Assembly (NCBI GenBank): GCA_002937495.1
Contig: PTJW01000065.1
Location: forward strand, 1-5,552
DNA from: Pseudomonadota bacterium
GTDB lineage: Bacteria; Pseudomonadota; Alphaproteobacteria; UBA1280; UBA12223
DNA length: 5,552 nucleotides
Reading direction: 5' to 3'
Part shown: positions 1 through 5,552 of the stretch, piece after piece
Position numbering within the stretch: position 1 is the first letter of the stretch
How the letters are laid out: every line of letters begins with the position of its first letter
The notes under the pieces: generated by a model
Seen by the model: only the letters and a program-made list of their open reading frames with translations
Told to the model about the DNA's origin: nothing
Database searches by the model: none
Program-made: the position numbers and the translations under genes

Positions 1-185
1 TCATCTTCATCATCAGCTGTTTGAATATACTGAATGTAGTGTTTTGAAACTTCAGCTAATCTATCAATTAAGCTATTCCAGTCTTTAAAACCTTCTTCGT
101 TAGACTTTTCTAACATTTCGTTTGCTTTATCAATATCAGCATTTAGAGCTTCTTCTGAAAATATAAATTTTTCATTTGTTGTCAT
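1..185 (-). CDS. Unrecognised acidic protein, N-terminal part (runs off the left edge)
   Basis: An ATG at 185-183 on the minus strand opens a frame with no stop to the window edge, giving the first 61 residues. It begins MTTNEKFIFSEEALNADIDK. The fragment is hydrophilic and rich in Glu and Asp, with a DDED cluster at the edge. It looks mostly helical, with no signal peptide or membrane segment. It starts 13 bases after the metK stop, and the AAGG at 200-197, overlapping that stop, is the only ribosome-binding candidate (11 bases from the ATG, so weak). It is therefore probably cotranscribed with metK. It does not resemble TrmB, the usual neighbour of metK in alphaproteobacteria. I do not recognise the family and assign no function. 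That it is a real gene is supported by the open frame, the codon use matching its neighbours and the position. Confidence 0.7.
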   Translation of the reverse strand, partial: MTTNEKFIFSEEALNADIDKANEMLEKSNEEGFKDWNSLIDRLAEVSKHYIQYIQTADDED

Positions 186-198
186 ATATAATTTTACC

Positions 199-1329
199 TT
201 ATTTAAGTTTGTTTGCTAAATCTAATGCTTCCCAAGTAAAGAAACCATTTTCAGCTTTTCTACCAAAGTGTCCAAAGCTTGTTGTTGGTTTATAAATAGG
301 GCGGCATAAGTTTAAGTGGTTTTTAATACCTTTAGGAGTTAAATCCATATTTGCATTAATTCTTGTAATAATATCATCTTCAGTTAAACCATCTTTAATA
401 GTACCGAATGTGTCAACATAAATTGCTAATGGTTCAGCCTTACCAATAGCATAACATAGTTGAATTTCACAGTTTTTAGCTAAGCCAGCTGCTACAATAT
501 TTTTAGCTAAGTAACGAGCGACATAAGCTGCTGAACGGTCAACCTTTGAAGGGTCTTTACCTGAAAATGCACCACCACCGTGACGAGCCATACCTCCGTA
601 TGTATCAACAATAATTTTACGGCCTGTTAGGCCAGTATCTGCAGCAGGTCCTCCGTAAATAAAGCTACCAGTAGGGTTTACTAAGTAAATAACGTCATTA
701 CTCATAAACTCAGCAGGAATAACTTTATTTGCAACATTAATTAGCATTTCTTTAAGTTCAGGCATGCTTAGTTGCTCGGTATGTTGGTGTGAACATAAAA
801 TTGTTTTTACCTTATAAGGCTTATCATCTTTATATTCAAATGTAATTTGAGATTTTGCATCTGGCTTTAATCTGTTTTCGCCAGCTTCTCTCATGTTTTT
901 AAATTCTTCTAAAATTTTATTTGCATAATGTATTGGTGCAGGCATAAAATCTTCAGTTTCATCTGTTGCATAACCAAACATAATGCCTTGGTCACCAGCA
1001 CCTTCATTATCTTCAACACCAACTCTAATTTCTTCAGATTGTTGGTGAACTTTATTAATAATTTCTACATCTCTAACATTAAAGCTAGGGTCATCAAAGC
1101 CAACATTTTCAATAGCTTGTTTTACTAGTTTTTCATAGTTTGGTTTGTGTGTTGAGTTAACCTCACCTGCTAGTACAACAGTGTTTTCCGTTGTAAGGGT
1201 TTCAACTGCTACTTTTGCATGCTCATCATGCTCAAGAAAGTCGTCTAAAATAGTATCTGAAATTAAGTCCGCTAGTTTATCTGGATGGCCTGCAGAAACG
1301 CTTTCACTTGTAAAAAAGTAGTTTTTCAT
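199..1329 (-). CDS. metK: S-adenosylmethionine synthetase (methionine adenosyltransferase)
   Basis: MetK makes S-adenosylmethionine from methionine and ATP, releasing phosphate and pyrophosphate. It is a cytosolic Mg2+/K+-dependent homo-oligomer that supplies almost all cellular methylation. The 376-residue protein is complete and slightly short for the family (E. coli about 384). Seen in order: SESVSAGHPDK at 8-18 with the catalytic His15 and metal-binding Asp17; the signature GAGDQGIMFGY at 110-120; PDAKSQ at 156-161; GLTGRKIIVDTYGG at 233-246; the phosphate-binding signature GGGAFSGKD at 251-259; and a GHFGRKA ending at 353-359. The segment before GAGDQG is shorter than in E. coli. MPAPI-x-Y and GHFGRKA recall alphaproteobacterial enzymes. 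An AAAGGA ribosome-binding site (1347-1342) lies 12 bases upstream of the ATG. The gene is divergent from ybeY and has its own promoter. No known SAM riboswitch class is evident in the short leader. Confidence 0.98.
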   Translation of the reverse strand: MKNYFFTSESVSAGHPDKLADLISDTILDDFLEHDEHAKVAVETLTTENTVVLAGEVNSTHKPNYEKLVKQAIENVGFDDPSFNVRDVEIINKVHQQSEEIRVGVEDNEGAGDQGIMFGYATDETEDFMPAPIHYANKILEEFKNMREAGENRLKPDAKSQITFEYKDDKPYKVKTILCSHQHTEQLSMPELKEMLINVANKVIPAEFMSNDVIYLVNPTGSFIYGGPAADTGLTGRKIIVDTYGGMARHGGGAFSGKDPSKVDRSAAYVARYLAKNIVAAGLAKNCEIQLCYAIGKAEPLAIYVDTFGTIKDGLTEDDIITRINANMDLTPKGIKNHLNLCRPIYKPTTSFGHFGRKAENGFFTWEALDLANKLK

Positions 1330-1383
1330 AATATGTAGGTGTCCTTTTTTGTATTACTTTGTTGTTATATTCTGGTAAATCTA

Positions 1384-1412
1384 TTGAAATTTATCATAAT
1401 ATATATTATACT
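1384..1412 (+). promoter_or_regulatory. Sigma-70-type promoter for the ybeY-corC-lnt operon
   Basis: TTGAAA (1384-1389), a 17-base spacer and TATACT (1407-1412) closely match the housekeeping consensus with ideal spacing. Transcription would be expected to begin near 1419, leaving a leader of about 34 bases before the ybeY ATG at 1453, which is preceded by AGGAA at 1443-1447. Its -10 box overlaps the opposite-strand metK -10 box. This is a motif match only; no start site has been measured. Confidence 0.7.
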
Positions 1413-1433
1413 AGCTTTGGTTTTTTTACAATA
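1405..1433 (-). promoter_or_regulatory. Sigma-70-type promoter for metK
   Basis: On the minus strand a perfect TATAAT occupies 1410-1405. Upstream of it is either TATTGT (1433-1428, spacer 17) or TTGTAA (1431-1426, spacer 15) as a weak -35 box. The predicted start is near 1398, giving a leader of about 70 bases before metK. The -10 shares four base pairs (1407-1410) with the -10 of the opposite promoter, so the two are likely to compete for polymerase or to act as one bidirectional promoter. Confidence 0.6.
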
Positions 1434-1452
1434 ATTATTATTAGGAAGTCGG

Positions 1453-1986
1453 ATGAGCGAAGGTCCCAGTATTATAGAAAATACTTTAGAATTTGAAAAT
1501 TGCACAATTTATTTAAGCAATGAATATTCAACAGAATTAAACTTTGACTATAAAAACATAACAAAAAAAACAGTTAAAGAACTGCTTAACACTTTAAAAT
1601 GCCCTAAGGCTGAAAGTTTTGAGCTATCAATGAAATTATCAGATAACGATACAGTTCAACAGTTAAACAAACAGTACAGAGGTAAAGACTACCCAACTAA
1701 TGTTCTTTCATTTGAAGAGGACTTAGATGACCAATTTGCTGACTTTATGGATGAAGACGAACCAACATATATTGGTGACATTATTTTTGCTGTGCCAGTA
1801 GTGCTACAGCAAGCACAAGAACAAAACAAACCAGTAGAAGAACATTTTGCACATTTAGTTGCTCATTCTATTTTACATGTATTTGGCTTTGATCATATTG
1901 ATGAACACGAAGCTCAAGTTATGGAAGACTTAGAAATTAAAATTCTACAGCGTTTACAAATTGCAAACCCATATATTGAAAGATAA
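1453..1986 (+). CDS. ybeY: Endoribonuclease YbeY, rRNA maturation factor
   Basis: YbeY is a single-strand-specific, zinc-dependent endoribonuclease of the UPF0054 family, needed for 3' maturation of 16S rRNA and ribosome quality control in the cytosol. The defining metal site HxxxHxxxxxH is present as His138, His142 and His148 within HSILHVFGFDH. The second family block, YRGKDYPTNVLSFEE at 75-89, is intact with the conserved Arg76. IGDIIFA at 107-113 matches the strand before the metal helix. At 177 residues it is longer than E. coli YbeY (about 155). The excess lies in the N-terminal part and in a very acidic loop at 88-103. AGGAA (1443-1447) lies five bases before the ATG and supports this start. 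It is first in an operon with corC and lnt; phoH, its frequent upstream partner, is absent here and replaced by divergent metK. Confidence 0.95.
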   Translation: MSEGPSIIENTLEFENCTIYLSNEYSTELNFDYKNITKKTVKELLNTLKCPKAESFELSMKLSDNDTVQQLNKQYRGKDYPTNVLSFEEDLDDQFADFMDEDEPTYIGDIIFAVPVVLQQAQEQNKPVEEHFAHLVAHSILHVFGFDHIDEHEAQVMEDLEIKILQRLQIANPYIER

Positions 1987-2000
1987 GAGGGGATATTATT

Positions 2001-2855
2001 ATGAAATTATTTGATTTATTCACAAAAAGAAATAAAGCTGATGAAGATCTATCTAAAATTTTAGAAGAAAATAGAGAAGATTCATCAGATAAACCATTAA
2101 CAGAGCAAGAAAAAGAGCTGCTTTCATCAGCCGTAAGATTTCATGACTTACAAGCAGATGAAGTTTGTGTTCCAAACTCTGAACTAGCTTATGTTGATAT
2201 TAAAGATGACTTTGATACAATTATTGAAAAGTTTAAAGAAACTCGTTTTAACAAGCTATTAGTAGTTAATGAAAATATTGACTCTTTAATTGGTGTTGTT
2301 AGTTTATCTGATATGCTAGATTATATTGATAATAAAGATAACTTTGCACTAAAGCACATAATTAAACATTGTACATTTGTACCTGAAAACTTAAACTTAC
2401 CAAAAGTTATTTCACAAATGAAAAATAACCGTCACCAAATTGCTGTTGTAGTTGATGAGTACGGTGGTACATCAGGAGTTATTACAGTTAAAGACATTTT
2501 ATCTGAGTTTGTAGGCGATATGGACGAGGAAGAAGACGAGTTAAATGACTTAATTAAGCCTATTAAAAAGAACAGCTACTTAGTTGATCCAAGGCTAGAA
2601 ATTGATATTTTAGAAGAAAAAGTTCCATCTTTCTCATATTCAGTTAAAGAAGAAGAGGATGATTTTGAAACTTTAGCAGGCTTAATTTTCCAACTTGTAA
2701 GAAGAATTCCTGAAGTTGGTGAAGAAATTGAAGTTTCAGATAAATGGAAAATTAAGATTTTAGATGTTGATCCTCGTAAAATTAATAAGGTAGAACTTAT
2801 TAAATTAGAACAAGATCATCAAGAAGAACAATCAACAGAAAATCAAGAGCAATAA
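2001..2855 (+). CDS. corC: CorC/TlyC-type CBS-pair protein with a CorC_HlyC domain
   Basis: This is a 284-residue soluble protein of the short CorC type, without the membrane (CNNM) domain of longer relatives. It has a charged N-terminal stretch (1-50), a first CBS motif (about 52-110), a second CBS motif (about 118-172) containing VDEYGGTSGVIT at 151-162, and a C-terminal CorC_HlyC (transporter-associated) domain at about 185-268 with FETLAGLIF and RIPEVGEEI. The tail (269-284) is a polar Glu/Gln-rich run. CBS pairs usually bind adenine nucleotides. CorC has been linked to magnesium/cobalt efflux and some relatives are called hemolysins, but the biochemical role is unsettled. It follows ybeY by 14 bases with a strong AGAGGGGA site (1986-1993) and abuts lnt. 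One oddity is that the usual M-x-P-R at the start of the first CBS motif reads CVPN (56-59). Confidence 0.92.
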   Translation: MKLFDLFTKRNKADEDLSKILEENREDSSDKPLTEQEKELLSSAVRFHDLQADEVCVPNSELAYVDIKDDFDTIIEKFKETRFNKLLVVNENIDSLIGVVSLSDMLDYIDNKDNFALKHIIKHCTFVPENLNLPKVISQMKNNRHQIAVVVDEYGGTSGVITVKDILSEFVGDMDEEEDELNDLIKPIKKNSYLVDPRLEIDILEEKVPSFSYSVKEEEDDFETLAGLIFQLVRRIPEVGEEIEVSDKWKIKILDVDPRKINKVELIKLEQDHQEEQSTENQEQ

Positions 2856-2856
2856 A

Positions 2857-4218
2857 ATGAAAAATAAAGTATTTGTAAAGCTTAAGCAGCTTTTAGGTAA
2901 ATTAAATACATTGATTTTAAACCACCCTAAAAAGTCACTAGTGGGCTTTGCAGGTATTTCTATTTTTGCATATGCGCCATTTTCAATTTGGGGCTTAATG
3001 TTTGTAAGCTTTGCTGGTTTAACTTATATTTTAAATAATACACAATCTAAAAAAACAAGGTTAGCTAATTTTGCTATTTTTGCTTTTGTATTTAATGCTG
3101 TTAACTTACATTGGGTAGGTAACTCATTTTTATATAATTCTCCTGAAGAATTTTTAGTTTACCTAATGCCTTTACTAATTTTGGGAATGGCTGCTTTGTT
3201 AACAGTTTTATATATTGTTATTTTTGCTTTATTAGACTTAGCAAAACAAACAAAAGCTAAGCAAATTGTTTTAATACCAGCAGTATTTACTATTGTAGAA
3301 GTTTTAAGAAGCTTATCAGTATTTGGTTTCCCTTGGAACTTAGTTGGTTATTCAATTGCTACAAACGATAATTTACTACAAGTAAGCCAGTTTGGAACAG
3401 TAATTATTTGTTCTGCTTTAATTTTAATTATTGCCAGCTTAATTGCACAAAAAACTAAAAAGTACTTAATTGCTGCTTTAGTTGTTTATATTGTGTGGTT
3501 TATTACTGGTACAGTATTATTAAATGGTAAAGATATTACACAAACTATTAAATTAGAGAATGAAACTAAGTTAATTCAAATTGATACAACAAAACACCAT
3601 AGGTTTGATCGTATTAAAATGAAAAAACAAGTTTATGCATACCTAGCTGAAATTAAAAAACTAAAGTATAAAAAAGATATTAAATATATTGTATTGCCTG
3701 AAATGGCAGTTCCATACCCAATTAATACTGAAGAAAGCCTACTTAAGCTTTTACAAAGAACTATTGGCCAACACCAAACATTAGTTGTAGGTGCACCAGC
3801 ATATAATGATTATGACATTTATAATACAATGTACTTTATTAACAAACAAGGTTTTAAGCGTTATGATAAAAAGCTACTTGTGCCATTTGGTGAGTTTATT
3901 CCATTCAGAAAGTATGTACCTTTCTTAAAAAACTTTACAAATAATTTTAAAGACTTTTCAGTAGGTGAAATTGATAATACTGTAGACTTTGCAGGTAAAA
4001 AATTCTTAAGCTTAATTTGTTATGAAGCTATTTTCCCATTTTTTGTAAAACAGAATATTACATCTGATGATACTATTTTATTAAACATTACAAATGATGC
4101 ATGGTTCTACGGAACAGTTGCACCAGCACAGCATGCTTTAATTGCTAAAACAAGAGCTGTTGAAAATAACTTAACAATAGTTAGAGTATCTAATGCAGGT
4201 CAGTCATTTATAAAATAG
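2857..4218 (+). CDS. lnt: Apolipoprotein N-acyltransferase, C-terminally truncated
   Basis: Lnt transfers the third acyl chain from phospholipid to the N-terminal cysteine of lipoproteins at the periplasmic face of the inner membrane. About seven hydrophobic segments fill residues 25-222 and include the family's PFSIWG and FGFPWN stretches. The nitrilase-like domain begins near 235. Its catalytic triad is present: Glu282 (LPEMAVPY), Lys338 (YDKKLLVPFGEF) and Cys388 (LICYEAIF), matching E. coli Glu267, Lys335 and Cys387; NDAWF is at 413-417. The protein ends at residue 453, directly after SNAGQSFIK, where relatives of about 510 residues continue through the last nitrilase strands and a final membrane helix. 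The other two frames also close within 12 bases, so no single frameshift restores the end. It starts one base after the corC stop, implying translational coupling. Activity is uncertain. Confidence 0.9.
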   Translation: MKNKVFVKLKQLLGKLNTLILNHPKKSLVGFAGISIFAYAPFSIWGLMFVSFAGLTYILNNTQSKKTRLANFAIFAFVFNAVNLHWVGNSFLYNSPEEFLVYLMPLLILGMAALLTVLYIVIFALLDLAKQTKAKQIVLIPAVFTIVEVLRSLSVFGFPWNLVGYSIATNDNLLQVSQFGTVIICSALILIIASLIAQKTKKYLIAALVVYIVWFITGTVLLNGKDITQTIKLENETKLIQIDTTKHHRFDRIKMKKQVYAYLAEIKKLKYKKDIKYIVLPEMAVPYPINTEESLLKLLQRTIGQHQTLVVGAPAYNDYDIYNTMYFINKQGFKRYDKKLLVPFGEFIPFRKYVPFLKNFTNNFKDFSVGEIDNTVDFAGKKFLSLICYEAIFPFFVKQNITSDDTILLNITNDAWFYGTVAPAQHALIAKTRAVENNLTIVRVSNAGQSFIK

Positions 4219-4246
4219 TTGAAATTTAAAATTTCATCACCATAAT
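4219..4246 (+). promoter_or_regulatory. Candidate promoter for the DMT-type membrane protein gene
   Basis: Starting at the base after the lnt stop, TTGAAA (4219-4224), a 16-base spacer and CATAAT (4241-4246) form a reasonable sigma-70-type promoter. Expected initiation is near 4253, about 32 bases before the ATG at 4285. The region is very AT-rich, so chance matches are likely, and the gene may also be read through from the lnt operon. Confidence 0.45.
4220..4236. repeat. 17-bp perfect palindrome overlapping the -35 box
   Basis: TGAAATTT-A-AAATTTCA is an 8-bp inverted repeat around a single central base. It covers most of the candidate -35 element and half of the spacer. As DNA it could be a dimeric regulator's operator; as RNA it could form a short A/U-rich hairpin just after lnt. 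No T-tract follows, so it is not a convincing intrinsic terminator. Confidence 0.6.
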
Positions 4247-4271
4247 TTATATATTATTTAAAACAAACAGC

Positions 4272-4278
4272 AAGGGAG
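4272..4278 (+). promoter_or_regulatory. Strong ribosome-binding site that fixes the DMT protein start
   Basis: AAGGGAG lies six bases before the ATG at 4285 and is among the best Shine-Dalgarno matches in the window. It supports that ATG as the true start rather than continuation from lnt. Confidence 0.75.
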
Positions 4279-4284
4279 TGTCTA

Positions 4285-5552
4285 ATGTTTTTAACTGGTG
4301 TATTACAAAGTTTTGTAATGGTTGTACTAAGTTCGGTTTTTTATGTATTAATACGACTTGTATCAAACTCATATGATTTAAAGCCATTATGCTTTGCAAT
4401 TATTTCATTAATTATGACAAGCCTTGTGCTATCGCTTGCCGCAGGCCCAGGTAAATATGCAGTAGAAAGTATAAAATCAAAAGATAGCTGGAAATATGCT
4501 ATTACTTTAATTATTACTTATGTTGCAGATATTTTCTTAATTAAATATATTTCAGGTACTGAAGCAGGTATTTTTAACAGAGTAACTATTCCTGTATCAA
4601 TGGTTTTAGCATTCTTTCTATTTAAAAGAACTCCTAAAAAATTAGATGTTATTGGTATGCTAATTGTTGTAGCATCATTATCTATTCTATTTAACTTACA
4701 AACTCCTGAAAATCTAAATACAATTATTTTACTAGTTAGTATTATTGCTGTGTTTAGAACATTAATGTACATGACTTCAGAAAGCCATAAGCAATCAGTT
4801 GTTGCTAATGAAGAGGGCTACTTTAGAGATAAAGTAAGAGTTGTTGCTTTTGTATCATTTATTGCATCAATGATTTTCTTAGTATTATCAGTTTCAGTAA
4901 GTTTAATTAAAACATATTATTTACAAGATGTAAGACTTTTAGGATTTGTTCCTAATATTGATGAATTTATTAATACTCCAAGTGTTGTAGTTGCTATGCT
5001 AACAGGTGCTTTAATTGCTCCGGTTAATAGATATTTAAAATGGTCTGCAACATATAAAATTACATCAGAAAATGTTTTATGTATTTTAGCATTTACTCCG
5101 GTATTTACTTTATTTGCAGAATGGTTACTATCATTTATTCCTGCGTTTGAATCAAACCTATATATCTTTGAAGGTGACAGAGGCTTTACTTTAGCAATTG
5201 TTGTATTATTAAGTACAATTGGTGCAGGTTTACCAATCTTTTATAAAGTATATAAAAACTATACAGACTTAAGATCTGAAGGTTTATCATTAAAACAGCA
5301 AATTGAAAAAGCTCAAAACTTTGATAGAACTGGTTTAGAAATTAGACTTGGCGAAAATAACAACCAAGACTATGAAATTATTTTAGCTACAGTTAACCAT
5401 TGCCGTAGTAACTTAGACAAAGCAGCTGACTTATTAGATGTTCCTTTAACAACACTTGAAGTTATTTATAAAGGTGAGGGTGACTATGTTTTAAATGATA
5501 GTATGTCATCACAAATTAATAGAAACTTTAGAGAAAAGGTTGTTCTATCAGA
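4285..5552 (+). CDS. EamA/DMT-type ten-helix membrane protein with Fis-like HTH tail (runs off the right edge)
   Basis: The frame is open from the ATG to the window edge, giving 422 residues and no stop. Ten hydrophobic segments can be placed at about 2-25, 34-53, 69-89, 96-113, 120-137, 145-161, 185-208, 232-250, 262-286 and 301-320. This fits the two five-helix repeats of the drug/metabolite transporter superfamily. Each half has the typical EamA ending, with IPVSMVLAFFLF at 102-113 and TPVFTLFAEWLL at 271-282. An even helix number with the usual topology puts the C-terminus in the cytoplasm. After a charged, possibly coiled linker (321-361), residues 362-396 resemble a Fis-type helix-turn-helix, with N376, AA380-381, LL383-384 and TL390-391 as in the GN-AA-LG-TL pattern. 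Known DMT proteins export metabolites or drugs; the substrate here is unknown. It may be a transporter, or a membrane-bound sensor/regulator. Confidence is high for the gene, moderate for the DMT fold and lower for the HTH. Confidence 0.8.
   Translation, partial: MFLTGVLQSFVMVVLSSVFYVLIRLVSNSYDLKPLCFAIISLIMTSLVLSLAAGPGKYAVESIKSKDSWKYAITLIITYVADIFLIKYISGTEAGIFNRVTIPVSMVLAFFLFKRTPKKLDVIGMLIVVASLSILFNLQTPENLNTIILLVSIIAVFRTLMYMTSESHKQSVVANEEGYFRDKVRVVAFVSFIASMIFLVLSVSVSLIKTYYLQDVRLLGFVPNIDEFINTPSVVVAMLTGALIAPVNRYLKWSATYKITSENVLCILAFTPVFTLFAEWLLSFIPAFESNLYIFEGDRGFTLAIVVLLSTIGAGLPIFYKVYKNYTDLRSEGLSLKQQIEKAQNFDRTGLEIRLGENNNQDYEIILATVNHCRSNLDKAADLLDVPLTTLEVIYKGEGDYVLNDSMSSQINRNFREKVVLS

Noticed and set aside
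928..1128. 66-codon plus-strand open frame
   Set aside because: It lies wholly antisense to conserved metK and has no convincing ribosome-binding site or recognisable protein features; it is a by-product of the metK codons.
1330..1404. Possible SAM-sensing riboswitch in the metK leader
   Set aside because: The leader of about 70 bases is A/U-rich with no visible stable stem and none of the conserved cores I know for SAM-II, SAM-V or SAM/SAH classes. A covariance-model search would settle it.
1411..1430. Terminator signal in the T-rich run of the divergent region
   Set aside because: The CTAGCTTTGG before the T-run has no inverted repeat beyond the four-base AGCT, so no hairpin can form.
4220..4250. 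Intrinsic terminator after lnt
   Set aside because: The palindrome is all A/U except for its end pairs, the loop would shorten the stem to about six pairs, and no run of T follows.
4200..4284. Frameshift or stop-codon reassignment explaining the short lnt
   Set aside because: Reading through the TAG meets TAA at 4249-4251 or earlier without Lnt-like residues, and the other frames close at once; only 66 bases separate the genes, too few for the missing end.
4518..4772. 84-codon minus-strand open frame
   Set aside because: It lies opposite the EamA-type membrane domain, whose pattern and strong start signal are convincing; the antisense product looks like nothing known.

Overview
This 5.55 kb, strongly AT-rich window carries chromosomal housekeeping genes from a Gram-negative bacterium, most likely a low-GC alphaproteobacterium. 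Two things point there. The S-adenosylmethionine synthetase has alphaproteobacterial-style features, such as the MPAPI-x-Y segment and the GHFGRKA ending. The order ybeY-corC-lnt, with metK nearby, is also a classic alphaproteobacterial neighbourhood. Strong A/T third-position codon use and tight spacing suit a small or host-associated genome, but genus and order cannot be fixed from this sequence. All visible stops are TAA or TAG, and nothing suggests a non-standard code.

Layout: the left third reads leftwards. metK (199-1329) is followed after 13 bases by the start of an unrecognised acidic protein that runs off the left edge (1-185). A 123-base divergent intergenic region (1330-1452) holds two good sigma-70-type promoters on opposite strands, and their -10 boxes physically overlap. 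Reading rightwards are ybeY (endoribonuclease for rRNA maturation), corC (CBS-pair protein) and lnt (apolipoprotein N-acyltransferase), spaced 14 and 1 bases apart and evidently one operon. After 66 bases, which contain a 17-bp perfect palindrome and a candidate promoter, comes a ten-helix EamA/DMT-type membrane protein. It continues off the right edge and carries a cytoplasmic tail resembling a Fis-type helix-turn-helix.

How they fit together: ybeY, corC and lnt are a conserved set with roles in ribosome quality, CBS-domain regulation linked to ion transport, and lipoprotein maturation. MetK supplies SAM and is divergently transcribed from the same control region. In many alphaproteobacteria lnt is followed by a small HTH regulator and then metK on the same strand. 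Here metK is flipped to the other side, and the place after lnt is taken by the membrane protein with the HTH-like tail.

Most worth a second look: the lnt reading frame stops about 60 residues early, inside the nitrilase domain, although its catalytic Glu/Lys/Cys triad is intact; the DMT-HTH fusion; and the overlapping bidirectional promoter. No RNA genes, insertion sequences, CRISPR arrays or riboswitches were recognised.
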